From positions 72,259,972 to 72,323,971 of the forward strand of contig NC_133773.1 of NCBI RefSeq assembly GCF_003597395.2: 64,000 nucleotides of DNA. The letters are read 5' to 3'. Within the stretch, counting starts at the first letter, position 1. Every line of letters begins with the position of its first letter. This stretch comes from Chelonoidis abingdonii (lineage: Eukaryota; Chordata; Testudines; Testudinidae). Below the pieces are notes generated by a model. It had not been told where the DNA came from. It saw only the letters and a list, made by a program, of their open reading frames with translations, and did no database searches. Shown piece by piece: positions 1-9,862 of this stretch. The translations under genes and the position numbers were made by a program.

Positions 1-178
1 ACCACTACCCTGTTCCATGGACAGCAACCTCTGTCTCTCCCCAGAACTCTAAAACAAATCAAGACAAATCCAACTGCTTAAGCACATTCTTTGTCCCTTT
101 TCTTCCTTCAGCTGAAATAAGAGATTCTTTCCCTCTGCCTCCAAGCTGTTGAAATAGTTCCCACTGAGTACTGTTGTA

Positions 179-590
179 ATAATTGGGCCTACAAATTTAC
201 CATAATTGTGAGTTTAACAGTAAAAAGTAAGTGAAAGTTTATAAGAACTATAATAACAAGTATTGATGGTAAAGGGTATGAAAGGGAGATGGACTTAATT
301 AGTCCAAACAAAAAGGCCTACTGTCCATGAGTGTTAATGCCATGCCTGGTAAACAAGAAAAGGGGAACCAGACATCAGTGAACCACATTTCATGTATCAG
401 AAACCAGGCCTAACTAGACGACAAAATAATGAGGGGATGGGGCGATTCTGCCTCATGTTTAATGGTGTTTGCGCCAGGATACTAACCAGGCTGACGTCTC
501 TCAATTCCAAACCCCAAACCTTATTTAACACTATTTAATCTTGGACAGTGATTGGGTTACATTAACACATTTGACCCATATATTCCATTT
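179..590. mobile_element. LTR-like insertion inside DIRS copy A
   Basis: The DIRS reading frame stops after Val-Pro-Thr-Glu-Tyr at 177 and resumes near 600. The intervening 410 bp starts TGTTGTAATAA and can be ended at TTAAGTCA, which gives TG...CA ends, with GTAC before it and ATAC after it as a possible decayed target duplication. The LTR assignment is inference; the insertion itself is supported by the interrupted frame. Confidence 0.4.
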
Positions 591-600
591 AAGTCAATAC

Positions 601-1170
601 ATCAGTGCAGAAGAAACAGATTTTACTCCAATTACACTTTCTGGTTGCCAAAAAGAAGGGTGAGTGGAGGCCAGTTCTTGATCTCAGAATGCTGACTGTC
701 TTCATCATGGTGCAGAAATTCAGGATGGCAACATTCATAGATACTATTCTATTCCTGAATCTGGGAGACTATTTTAAGACCTGTGACCTTCAAGAAGCAT
801 ACTTGAGGGCAGGGGACTGGACTTGATGACCTCCCAAGGTCCCTTCCAGTCCTAGAGTCTACTTACATATCATGCTACATCTCTCTCACAAGAGATTCCT
901 ATGTTTTTGTCATTGGTCAGAAGTCGAACCACTATCAGTATCAAGTCCTCCTTTTTGACACTCTACCACCCCTACAATGTTTACAAAAGTTATCAGAGTA
1001 GTTGCTATACAGCTTTACCAATGGGGAATAATCATTTTCTCCTATCTCAGCAATTGGTGTTCCTACATCAAAGTTCAAACAGCAGTAAAGAATGCTATGT
1101 CTCTCTCACATGCTCAGCCTTCAACTCAATACTGCAACGTCCTCCCTCTTACCTCTGCAATGGATAAGAG
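601..1170 (+). pseudogene. DIRS copy A reverse-transcriptase fragment
   Basis: The plus frame at 605-826 carries the block GEWRPVLDLR followed by a phrase like DLQEAY, matching the RT fingers/palm entry seen in the other DIRS copies (for example DLKDVYFHTAIF in copy E). The frame is broken at about 806 by a 58-bp CR1 tail and resumes near 866 with weakly recognisable RT sequence ending near a serine/glutamine-rich stretch at 1000-1090. An earlier piece of the same domain (QAVEIVPTEY, about 148-177) is separated from it by an insert at 179-590. It is non-functional. Confidence 0.65.
806..864 (+). mobile_element. Ultra-short CR1 LINE 3' tail
   Basis: The sequence contains gggcaggggactggacttga and then ggtcccttccag, which is the CR1 3' end also seen at 40318-40380. 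It sits inside the RT codons of DIRS copy A and is flanked by TACTT on both sides, a plausible 5-bp target duplication. This would be an extreme 5'-truncated insertion of only about 55 bp. Confidence 0.6.
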
Positions 1171-2436
1171 TTTATAGGGGCCACTCTCTATACCATAACA
1201 TCTAGAGCCTATCTATGAGAGGACAGATCTCTCATTCTAACACAGTTACTCACACAATTTCAAGTGAGCCCACAGGTCACTGCCAGATGATGCCTGCAGC
1301 TGCTTGTGCATGTAACAGCATTTACCTTCACATTACATGCCTACTTTTACCTGCAGTGCTTCCAAGCCTGGCTCAGGACAGTTTATACTCCCAACAAACA
1401 CAGCCTGAAAAAATTACTTTCTGCTCCCAGCCTTGTGCTAGATCTCTCTTGACTGTTGGAAGAATCTGGACAAGGTGTGCTCAGGAATTCCCTTCAACTA
1501 TCCCATTTCAGATTCGTTTCTCCTTGGATGGGGAGCACATTGACAGTATAATGCCATCCAGGACAGATGGTCCACCAGGTGTCTGCCCTACATTCTGGAG
1601 CTCAGAGCCAGCAGATACCCTTGCCATCAAATCTGATCCTGTGATAGACAGTCAATTCACCTGCAAAATGAGAGACAACAGGGCCAGTATGTACTGCATA
1701 AATCGACAAGGCTAAGCGAGATCCCCTTCCTCTGTTCAAATGCAATCAGATTATAGAATTGGTGCATAGCCCACTGAATCCTTATTATTTGCCTGGCCTC
1801 TAAAATACTATAGCTGATGACCTCAGCAGTCACTTCACTCAAGATCACAAGTGGATATCTGACAGATCCATTCTCAGGCAAATATTTCTTACCTGGTGTT
1901 TTCCAAACATACACCACCTCACCAGCACTATCAACCAGAAATGTGGAAAATTCTTGTCAAGGGGATGTCTTGATCACCATTCCTGGCGGGTGGGGTGGAG
2001 GTTGACTTTCTCCTATCTTGATTAAGAAGTCTCATAGATGCCTTCCCTCCAACGCTGCTAATCCTCATGGTTCTAAACAAAATTAGACAGGACAAAACCT
2101 TGGGCATCTTAATCACACCAATATGGCTAAAACAAGTGTAGTTTGCTTACTTACTTTACCTCTTCTCTCAACCAGCCATCAATCTCCTGCTGATACCCAG
2201 TCTCTTCACTCAGGATTCGGGAAATGTTTGTGACCCCACCTAACCTGAACACACTATGACTCAGAGCTTGTATGGCTGTCAGGGTTAGGACTCTTCTGTT
2301 CCAGAGAATTCAAGAAGTCCTGTTGAACAAGAAGAGAATCCACCAAGAAAACTTACCTTCAGAAATAGAAAAGATTTTACCACTGGTGTAGTCACCATTG
2401 CCTATTTCCTTTCAACTCTCCTCGGAGGTTCTAGAA

Positions 2437-2838
2437 CAGTGGTCCTCAACCTTTCAAGACTCCTGTCCTGCTTTGAGGAGTCTTATTTGTCTTGTGTACC
2501 AACTTTCACCTCACTTAAAAACTACTTGCTTACAAAATCAGAGAATACAAAAGTGTCACAGCATGCTGTTACTGAAAAATTGCTTACTTTCTCATTTTAC
2601 CTTATAATTATAAAATAAATCAATTGGAATATAAATATTATTCTTACATTTTAGTGAATAGTATATAAAGCAGTATAAACACCATTGCCTGTATGAAATT
2701 TTAGTTTGTACAGATTTCACTAGTGCTTTTTCTGTAGTCTGTTGTAAAACTAGGCAAATATCTAAATGAGTTGATAAACCCCTTGGAAGACCTCTGCATA
2801 CCCCTAGGGCTACATGTACCCCTGATTGAGAATCATTG
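2437..2838. mobile_element. Non-autonomous hAT DNA transposon (402 bp)
   Basis: Terminal inverted repeats read CAGTGGTCCTCAACC at the left and GATTGAGAATCATTG at the right. An exact 8-bp target duplication, TTCTAGAA, occupies 2429-2436 and 2839-2846. Terminal sequence and 8-bp duplication together are diagnostic for hAT. It has no transposase ORF, and it interrupts the tyrosine-recombinase region of DIRS copy A. Confidence 0.9.
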
Positions 2839-3311
2839 TTCTAGAATATCTTTTCATTCTGAAGCAAGGAGTCTCTCTTTGACCTCCACGAAAGTTCACC
2901 CAGTAGCCTTCACAGCATTTCATTCTCCTTTAGAAAGTTTCTTGCTATTTGCTCACCCTACAACTTCCAGATTCAAATGGTCATTGAACCTTTTCCTTAA
3001 TGTAAGAAAACCCACTGCAACTTGGGACGTGAACTTAGTCCTTAATTTTCTGATGAAACCTCCCTTTGAGCACTAGCTGCTTGTATCCATTTAAACCTTT
3101 TAATGAAAATTGCATTTTTAGTGGCAATTACCTCTGCTTAAAGGATGACTCCCCCTTTCCATAGTCTTCTTCCAGGATAAGGTATCTCTTGAATCACACC
3201 GATGGTTCTTACCCAGAGTTGTCTTGGACTTGCACATCCATCAGACAATTCATCTGATAGTTTTCCACCCTAAACTTCATCAGACTAGGGTGGATGCTGC
3301 CTCTCACACTC

Positions 3312-4885
3312 TGTCATAAACAGATAGCTAAGGGTTAATGTTTCTTTTACCTGTAAAGGGTTAACAAAGGGAACCAAACACCTGACCAGAGGACCAATCA
3401 GGAAACCGGATTTTTCAAAGTGTGAGGGATGCGGAACCTTCTGGGTGTTGTTTTGTCTTGTTCTGTCTGTTTGTTTTCTCTCAGCTATAGAAGAGCTTTT
3501 TTTTTTTTTATTTTTTTTTCTATCTCCAAGCTTCTCTTTCTACCCTTTCCTGTTCCCATAGTTGTGAGCTACAAAGGAATAAAGCAATCTGTTACATCGT
3601 ACCTTATTTATTTCCTGTATTTAACATGTTGGATTGCTGGAATGTTCTAAAATGGAGATTATCTTTTTGCAATAAGGCTGGTTATTTCACATTTCTTTTA
3701 AGCAATAGCCCTGAGGTACATCTACACTGCACGATTATTTCGAATTAGCTTAAACCGATATTACAAAACAGATCTAATAAAATCGGTTTAGCGCGTCCAC
3801 AGTGGATCACGAAATCGATTGTTTGCGTCCATGGTCCAAAGCTACCATCGATTTCAGGAGCGTGCACTGTGTGGTAGCTGTTTCCTCAGCTATCCCATAG
3901 TTCCCACTTCCGGGTTGAGAGCACAGTGCCTGATGGGCAGAAAACATTGCCCCGGGTGGTGCTGGGTACAGCCTCACCCCTCCCTTTGTGAAGGCAGCAG
4001 ACAACCCTTTGGCGCCTTTTTCCCGGAGTGCATTGAGCAAACGCCATAGCACAGCAATCATGGACCAGAAAATCAACAGATCTTGCTCTTTCCTGACCGT
4101 TGTCAACAGGCTCGCGTACTCTCTGCCAGCAGCATTCAGTACACAGAGGGTGACATTTACAGTACTCAAGGAATTATTTATTTTACTTCTCTTTCACGTG
4201 CTGGGGGGGGAAGAGACTGACGAGCTGTTCCGTGAACCACGCAAGACACCGTGTATTAAGCTACAGACATGGGCGCTCAGCCAAGAATGCAAATAGTTTT
4301 TCAGAGACTGCTGTGGAGACTGGTAGCTGTAGTCCTCATTACCCCCTTCCCCCTCCATGAGCATCCGTTTGAGTCTCTGGCTTCCCGTTACGGTTGTCAC
4401 GCACGCTGTGTATCCTGGAGTTTATTTTTCAAACGCTTGCATTTCCTGTTCTTTACGGAGCTCTGATAAAACAGATTTGTCTCACCATACAGCGATCAGA
4501 TCTAGTATCTCCCGTAAGGTTCAATGCAGGAGCTACTTTTGCATTTGAACTGCATCTCCACCCGTGCTGATCAGAGCTGGACACGTGAAAGCAGGAAATG
4601 TCATTCTAAAGGTCTCGGGCTTTTCCTGTTACCGGCACTCCGCATCCGAGTTCGGATTGCGGACCAGAGCGGTCAGTGGTGCACTGTGGGATACCTCTAG
4701 GAGGCCAATAATGTCGATTTCCGTCCACACGAACCCTAATCCGAGTTATCACTATCGAATTTAGCGCTACTCTCTCGTTGGTGGCAGCGAGATAAGATCC
4801 AAGCTGGTAATTAAGCTTGGAGGTTCATGCTAAGCACCCAGATTTTGGACGCTAAGGTCCAGATTTGGGACAGAGGCTTATTACA
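3312..4885 (+). mobile_element. Solo LTR 1 (retrovirus-like) with 5-bp target duplication
   Basis: The LTR starts TGTCATAA and ends TTATTACA. It is flanked by CACTC at 3307-3311 and 4886-4890. Its first 120 bp closely match the solo LTR at 25479, including a shared CCAATCAGG box. Its last 100 bp match the end of that LTR around 26320-26427. The middle differs because a DNA-transposon-like block of about 1 kb occupies 3715-4770 and part of the LTR is missing. No internal retroviral genes are present. Confidence 0.85.
3715..4770. mobile_element. DNA-transposon-like insertion inside solo LTR 1
   Basis: Sequence unrelated to the LTR at 25479 fills this interval. The ends are GGTACATCTACACTGCAC on the left and a region containing GAATTTAGCGCTAC on the right. 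Subterminal segments near both ends share TTCGAATT/AATTCGA-type and AGCGC motifs in inverse orientation. The superfamily and exact boundaries are uncertain, and I see no target duplication. No coding region is recognised. Confidence 0.45.
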
Positions 4886-5282
4886 CACTCTAAATGTTAG
4901 TAGAGTGCTAAAATATTATTGGGACACAACTAAATCTTCTTGAGTTTCTTCAAGGCTATTTGTGTCCATCGCACGCAGTTAAAGGGACATCAGTATCCAC
5001 CAGGGACTTTCTAAGTGGGCGTTTGGCTGCATCCTCTCCTGCTATGCAGCTGGTAAACTGCCATGCCCTTCTAGGGTAATAGCCCGTACTACCAGAGCTC
5101 AGTCCACATCTGTTGCCCTTTTGAAATCTGAAAGGCTGCCACATGGGCATCAGTTCACACCTTCTTGAAGCACTAGGCCTTAGTGCACACCTCTAGAGTG
5201 GACGCTACCTTTAGTTCTGCAAACAGTTCTAGATCCATCTTCTTCAGAGCATACTGCTCAGGGGTCACCACAAGCGAGCACC

Positions 5283-5615
5283 CATAGGGAAACTACTCAA
5301 AGAAGAAGGGATTATTCACCTTGGGCAGTAACTGGAGTTCTTCAAGATGCATCGCCCTGTGGGTGCTCCGCTAACCACCCTCCTTCAGAGTCTCATCTCC
5401 ATCAGACTGTGCCATAGAGAAGGAACTACGTCCATTGCAGCCCTATATGCCCTCATTGCAGGGCACGAGGATAGCTAGAGTTCATGCATGGGCCAAATGT
5501 GCTCTGCTGCCGAAAACCTCCGATCAAAGGTGCATGCACACCTCAAGTGGAGACCGTATAGGAACAAACATCTCAAAGATTTTCAGCTACTCTACAAGGT
5601 GAGTAAGCCCTCTTT
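5283..5615 (+). repeat. DIRS copy A 3' inverted terminal repeat and internal complementary region
   Basis: Inverted segments occur here: GAGCACCCATAGGG near 5277 mirrors CCCTGTGGGTGCTC near 5350, and GGAGTTCTTCAAGATG matches the same motif at 56320 in copy F. This is the DIRS arrangement, in which a segment complementary to both element ends lies just inside the 3' repeat. The outer end reads CTACAAGGTGAGTAAG, a splice-donor-like sequence. Confidence 0.65.
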
Positions 5616-5914
5616 CCTAGTTTTGATAGTTTACCAGTGTGTTATGCAATGAGCTATTTGGATGTATAGGGTGACACAGTCTGTGCCCTGAAGACCTTAA
5701 AAATCTATGAAGACAGCGGGTAGCAGAAAGGGATACAGAATACAAGTAAGTGGACAGAGTGGTGACTGACATATTGGCCTAATTCTGCTTTTTTAAAATA
5801 TATAAAAAATATTATAAAATTAATTCCCCTCTCACCACTATGGGTGGTATGTGTCTTCCTCAACCTCGGGTCCTCTACCAGAGACCTGGGAGTTTGAGGG
5901 TTCTGCGCAGTATC

Positions 5915-8900
5915 TTAGCTGTTCCTAGCACTGCACTCTTCCAGACAGAGAGCTCTGATGTTGTTCCTGGGATCTGTTGGACACTCACCCAGCTTAGGAG
6001 TCACAGCCCCGAGTGCTCCTACCACCACTGGGACCACTTTGGCCTTCACTTTCCACATCCTCTCTAGTTCCTCTTTCAGGCCCTGGTACTTCTCCAGCTT
6101 CTCATATTCCTTCTTCCTGATGTTGCTGTCACTTGGCACTGCTATATCTATCACCACCGCTGTCTTCTGGTCCTTGTCTATTACCACGATGTCTGGTTGA
6201 TTGGCCAGTACCTGCCTGTCCGTCTGGATCTGGAAGTCCCACAGAATCTTAGCCCTGCTATTCTCCACAACCTTCTGTGGAATCTCCCATCTGGTCTTGG
6301 GAGGGTCTAGCCCATACGCTGTGCAGATGTTCCTGTACACAATGCCAGCCACTTGGTTGTGCCGTTCAGTGTATGCTGTTCCTGCCTGCATCTTACATCC
6401 TGCCACTATGTGTTGGACTGTCTCTGAGGCCTCTCTGCACAGTCTGCACCTTGGGTCCTCTCTAGTGTGGTAGACCCCTGCTTCAATGGATCTGGTGCTC
6501 AGTGCCTGTTCCTGTGCTGCTATGATCAGTGCCTCAGTGCTGTCTTTTAGTCCAGCCCTTTCCAGCCACTGGTAGGATTTCCCAATGTCAGCCACCTCAG
6601 CTATCTGTCGATGGTACATCCCATGCAGGGTCTTGTCTTGCCATGGCACTTCTTCTGCTTGGTCTTCCTCCATGTCTGCTGCTGCCTCAGGCATTCTCTC
6701 AGCAGCTCATCTTTGGGGGCCATCTTACTGATGTACTCCTGGATGTTCCGGGTTTCATCCAGGACAGTGGCTTTGACGCTCACCAAGCCCCGCCCGCCTT
6801 CTTTCCGGCTGGTATACAGTCTCTGGGTGTTGGACTTGGGGTGGAAACCTCCGTGCATTGTGAGGAGCTTCCGGGTCTTCACATCGGCAGCCTCCATGTC
6901 CTCCTTTGGCCAGCTCACTATACCGGCAGGGTATCTGATGACCGGCAGGGCGTATCTGTTGATGGCGTGGATCTTGTTCTTCCCACTGAGCTGGCTCTTC
7001 AGGACCTGTCTTATCCTTTGGTGATACTTGGATGTTGCTGTCTTCCTTGCCTCCTCCTCATCGTGGTTTCCATGTGACTGGGACGCCAAGGTACTTGTAG
7101 CTGGTCTGTATGTCTGCTATGTGGCCCGCTGGTAGTTCCACCCCATCAGTCTTGACTACCTTCCCTCTTCACTACCATCCGGCCACACTTCTCCAGTCCG
7201 AATGACATCCCGATATCCTCACTGTAGATCCGCGTCAGGTGGATTAGCGAGTCGATGTCTCGTTCATTCTTAGCATACAGCTTGATGTCATCCATGTAGA
7301 GGAGGTGGCTGATGGTAGTTCCACTCCTGAACCTGTACCCGTATCCAGTCCTTGTGATTATCTGGCTGAGGGGGTTTAAGCCTATGCAGAACAGCAGCGG
7401 GGACAGTGCATCACCTTGGTATATGCCGCACTTGATGGCCACTTGTGCAAGCTGCCTTGAGTTGACTTCTAGTGTTGTCTTCCATAGTCCCATTGAGTTC
7501 TTGAGGAAGGTCCTTAGTGTCCTGTTGACTTTGTATAGCGCCAGACATTCACAGATCCACGTGTGCGGCATTGAGTCATAGGCTTTCCTGTAGTCAATCC
7601 AGGCTGTGCTCAGATTGGTCTGTCTAGACCTTGAGTCTTGGGCGACTGCTCTATCTATGAGCAACTGGTGTTTTGAGCCTCTGGTGTTGTTCCCAATGCC
7701 CTTCTGAGCTGTGCTCATGTACTGGCCCATATGGTCCTGTAGCTTGGCAGCTATGATGCCTGATAGGACTTTCCATGTTGTGGGGAGGCAGGTTATTGGC
7801 CGGTAGTTGGACGGTTCTGTTCCCTTGCAGGGGTCTTTCATGATCAGCACTGTCCTTCCTTGTGTTAGCCAGTTTGGGTGGGAGCCTGCTGCTAGCAGCT
7901 GGTTCATCTGTGCTGCTAGGCGTTCATGCACTGCTGTTAGTTTCTTTAGCCAGTAGGTGTGGATCATGTCTGGTCCAGGTGCTGTCCAGCTCTTCATGTT
8001 CTTGACCCGCTGCTGGATGTCTTCTACTGTGATGGTGACTGGTTTCTGTTCTGGGAGATTGCTGTGCTCTGTTCTCAGGTCCTGCAGCCACTTTGCACTG
8101 GTGTTATGAGTCTTCTCTTTCTCCCATATGTTCTTCCAGTACTGTTCAGTTTCTGCTGCTGGTGGCTCTGCTGTTATTGTGTTGTTGCACTGCAGTTGGG
8201 AAGTACACCTTGGATGGTTCTTTGGAGAACAGGGCATTTACTTTTTTGGCCTCTGCTTCTCTAGTGTATCTCCTTAGCCTGGTAGCCAGTGCTGTGAGCC
8301 TTTGTTTAGCAGTCTCTAGGCTTTCAGATGGAGTCAGGCCCTTGTATTTTTTCAGTAGCCGAGTCTTATCCTTAATCTCTACACCCTTCTGTAGTTCCAC
8401 CAGCTGACTAACTCTCTCCGAGTCGCCTTGATCTTATCCTCCAACCTCATTTTCCAGGGTGGGTACATACTGTTGTTCTTCTTGATCGTGTAGCCAAGCA
8501 TCTCCAGGATTACAGAGGCTGTAGCGTATACCAGTTCATTGGTTTGAGTTATGGTGGTAGTAGGGATTGTCATGAGGGCTCTATTGGCATCTTCTAACAT
8601 ACTATCTGATGGTACTTCTCCACTGAGCCTTGGTAATCGGTCTCGAGGATTGACTGTAGCTAGTTTCTCCATGATCTTATGCCTCATATCAGCTGCTGTG
8701 CTCTGCAATGGAGGGGGTGGCAGTGAAGTTCAGCTTCAGGTGTGGGCTGCACATCCACTTGTTCTTCCAGGTCTTCTTGAGTCTGGGATGTAATGTGGAG
8801 TTGGTCTATCTCAAGCTGTGAGAGCAGCTTCCTCTTTACTATGTTGAAGCGTTGGGTAACTAGCTGTTTCTCAGTAAGTGTGGATGTAGGTCTTTTGTCC

Positions 8901-8971
8901 ATCCATAGTCCCCTCATACGTTTCATATATCCCCTCTCATTAGGTCTACTGTTGTAGTAGCATTCCATCAA
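5915..8971 (-). pseudogene. R4/Dong-type LINE polyprotein (frameshifted)
   Basis: The reading frame is spread over six overlapping pieces: 8684-8971, 8379-8708, 8146-8400, 7146-8237, 6601-7089 and 5915-6694. The 363-aa piece at 7146-8237 holds RT blocks, including FADD-equivalent YMDD in LLYMDDIKLYAKN and GIYQGDALSPLLF. The last piece contains a Cys-Cys-His-Cys finger (CRLCREASETVQHIVAGC) followed by the endonuclease core PDIVVIDKDQKTAVVIDIAV. The order RT, finger, endonuclease is typical of sequence-specific LINEs that lack an APE endonuclease. The frameshifts make it inactive, but sequence conservation suggests moderate age. Confidence 0.85.
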
Positions 8972-9187
8972 TTCCAGGTTCTCTTGTCTCGTCCATGAAT
9001 GGTTTGTTCCAGTAGCCCACTTATCGTCAGATTGTCCTGGTTCCTCAACATCTGGCGGACCTTGTTAATCCGGGCAACGTCCGAGCCGGCATGACTCTCC
9101 TAGTTCGTGTCACTCTCATATTTGAGGTAGGCAGGTGAAGCGTTAGGGGGTCTTTTGCCCAAGGACCCCTACTGGAAAGTTGGGTAC

Positions 9188-9278
9188 CAACCGGGATTTG
9201 AACCCTGGTCTCTCGTATATCAAGGGCGGTCTCCGTATCAAAGGGCGGTGCTCTTAACCACTACGCTATCCAGTCATA
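9188..9278 (-). other. tRNA-like segment at the 5' side of the R4/Dong LINE
   Basis: On the minus strand there is an A-box-like TAGCGTAGTGG followed by a perfect B box, GGTTCAAATCC, at the spacing of a tRNA gene. A pair of similar units (ACCGCCCTTTGATACGGAG and ACCGCCCTTGATATACGAG) fills the anticodon region. The acceptor stem does not pair convincingly and the duplicated middle makes a working tRNA unlikely. It is probably a tRNA relic, either part of the LINE 5' region or its insertion site. Confidence 0.55.
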
Positions 9279-9862
9279 TGGCTGCAAACATTTACTTTTT
9301 TATGTTTATTTAAAACCATAAAAACAAAACACCTCGTCCCTTTACTAGTAAGGATATGGCATAGATCTGACTCAGCTCAAAGAACCGCTACAGAGAAACT
9401 CAGTGTCAAAATTTGCAAATTGAACTTTTCAGTTTGGGGAAAAAATGCACTGTAGCCTTATATCATTAACGCACTCATGTGGGAGGCTTGGTATTATTTT
9501 TCCTATATGGCTGTGTTGGACCCATATCTTGTATATCTAACCCTCGTTACTCGTCTGAACAGGACACACGATTGGAGGATCTATTAAGATAGCCTATACC
9601 TGTAATCAATTACCTACCTGAGATTATTCCCCACGAAAGCTCACGCTCAGAAAACATGGCAAGGGCATGTTACATTCTCACTTCCAATGTGGAAAACCCT
9701 TGAAAGAATATAACCAAAAGATACAATACTGGATGCTGCCTTCCCAAACCAGACGGAAATAGAGTTATAACTGTGGCACGGGCTAGAAAATTGAGTAAAA
9801 CTAATATTGTTCATTAACCTAAACACTTTGCTCAACCTGTAATGAAGCCATCCATCACAAGC

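Larger units (their letters stand above)
2380..5170 (+). pseudogene. DIRS copy A tyrosine recombinase (broken by hAT and LTR insertions)
   Basis: The fragment at 2847-3076 gives the SLTSTKVHPVAFTAFH and TWDVNLVLNFLMKPPFE blocks, equivalent to the N-terminal domain and linker of the intact recombinase at 22707-24602. The C-terminal part lies beyond the LTR, at 4886-5170. There a TTRAQSTSVAL-like block replaces the HSTRAQASS catalytic box, so the catalytic His is lost. A hAT element (2437-2838) and a solo LTR (3312-4885) split it. Confidence 0.7.
1..5615 (+). mobile_element. DIRS-type retrotransposon, copy A (old, heavily interrupted)
   Basis: Reverse-transcriptase fragments near 110-177 and 601-1170, RNase H-like remains, tyrosine-recombinase fragments at 2380-3311 and 4886-5170, and a terminal inverted-repeat block at 5283-5615 lie in plus-strand order. 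This is the DIRS order of RT, RNase H, YR and 3' end. The 5' part, including gag, lies outside the window. The coding sequence reads across each inserted element: the YR frame encoding His-Thr-Leu-Asn-Val resumes across the LTR insertion at 3312-4885. Terminal motifs resemble copy F (56.3-60.9 kb), so the two probably belong to one family. No intact ORF remains. Confidence 0.8.
5830..9280 (-). mobile_element. R4/Dong-type non-LTR retrotransposon (restriction-like endonuclease LINE)
   Basis: A single ORF region on the minus strand carries an RT with YMDD and a C-terminal zinc finger plus a PD-type endonuclease, the layout of the R2/R4/Dong group. The 3' end, near 5830, passes into AT-rich sequence. 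Some Dong-type elements insert into TAA repeats, and the AT-rich flank is compatible with that but not proof. The 5' side contains a tRNA-like segment. It looks nearly full length but is frameshifted. Confidence 0.85.

Noticed and set aside
5290..5610. CRISPR-like or simple palindromic array
   Set aside because: The repeated and inverted motifs are explained by DIRS terminal and internal complementary repeats. No spacer array exists in the window.
9188..9278. Functional tRNA gene
   Set aside because: The acceptor stem does not pair and the anticodon arm is duplicated, so it is listed only as tRNA-like.
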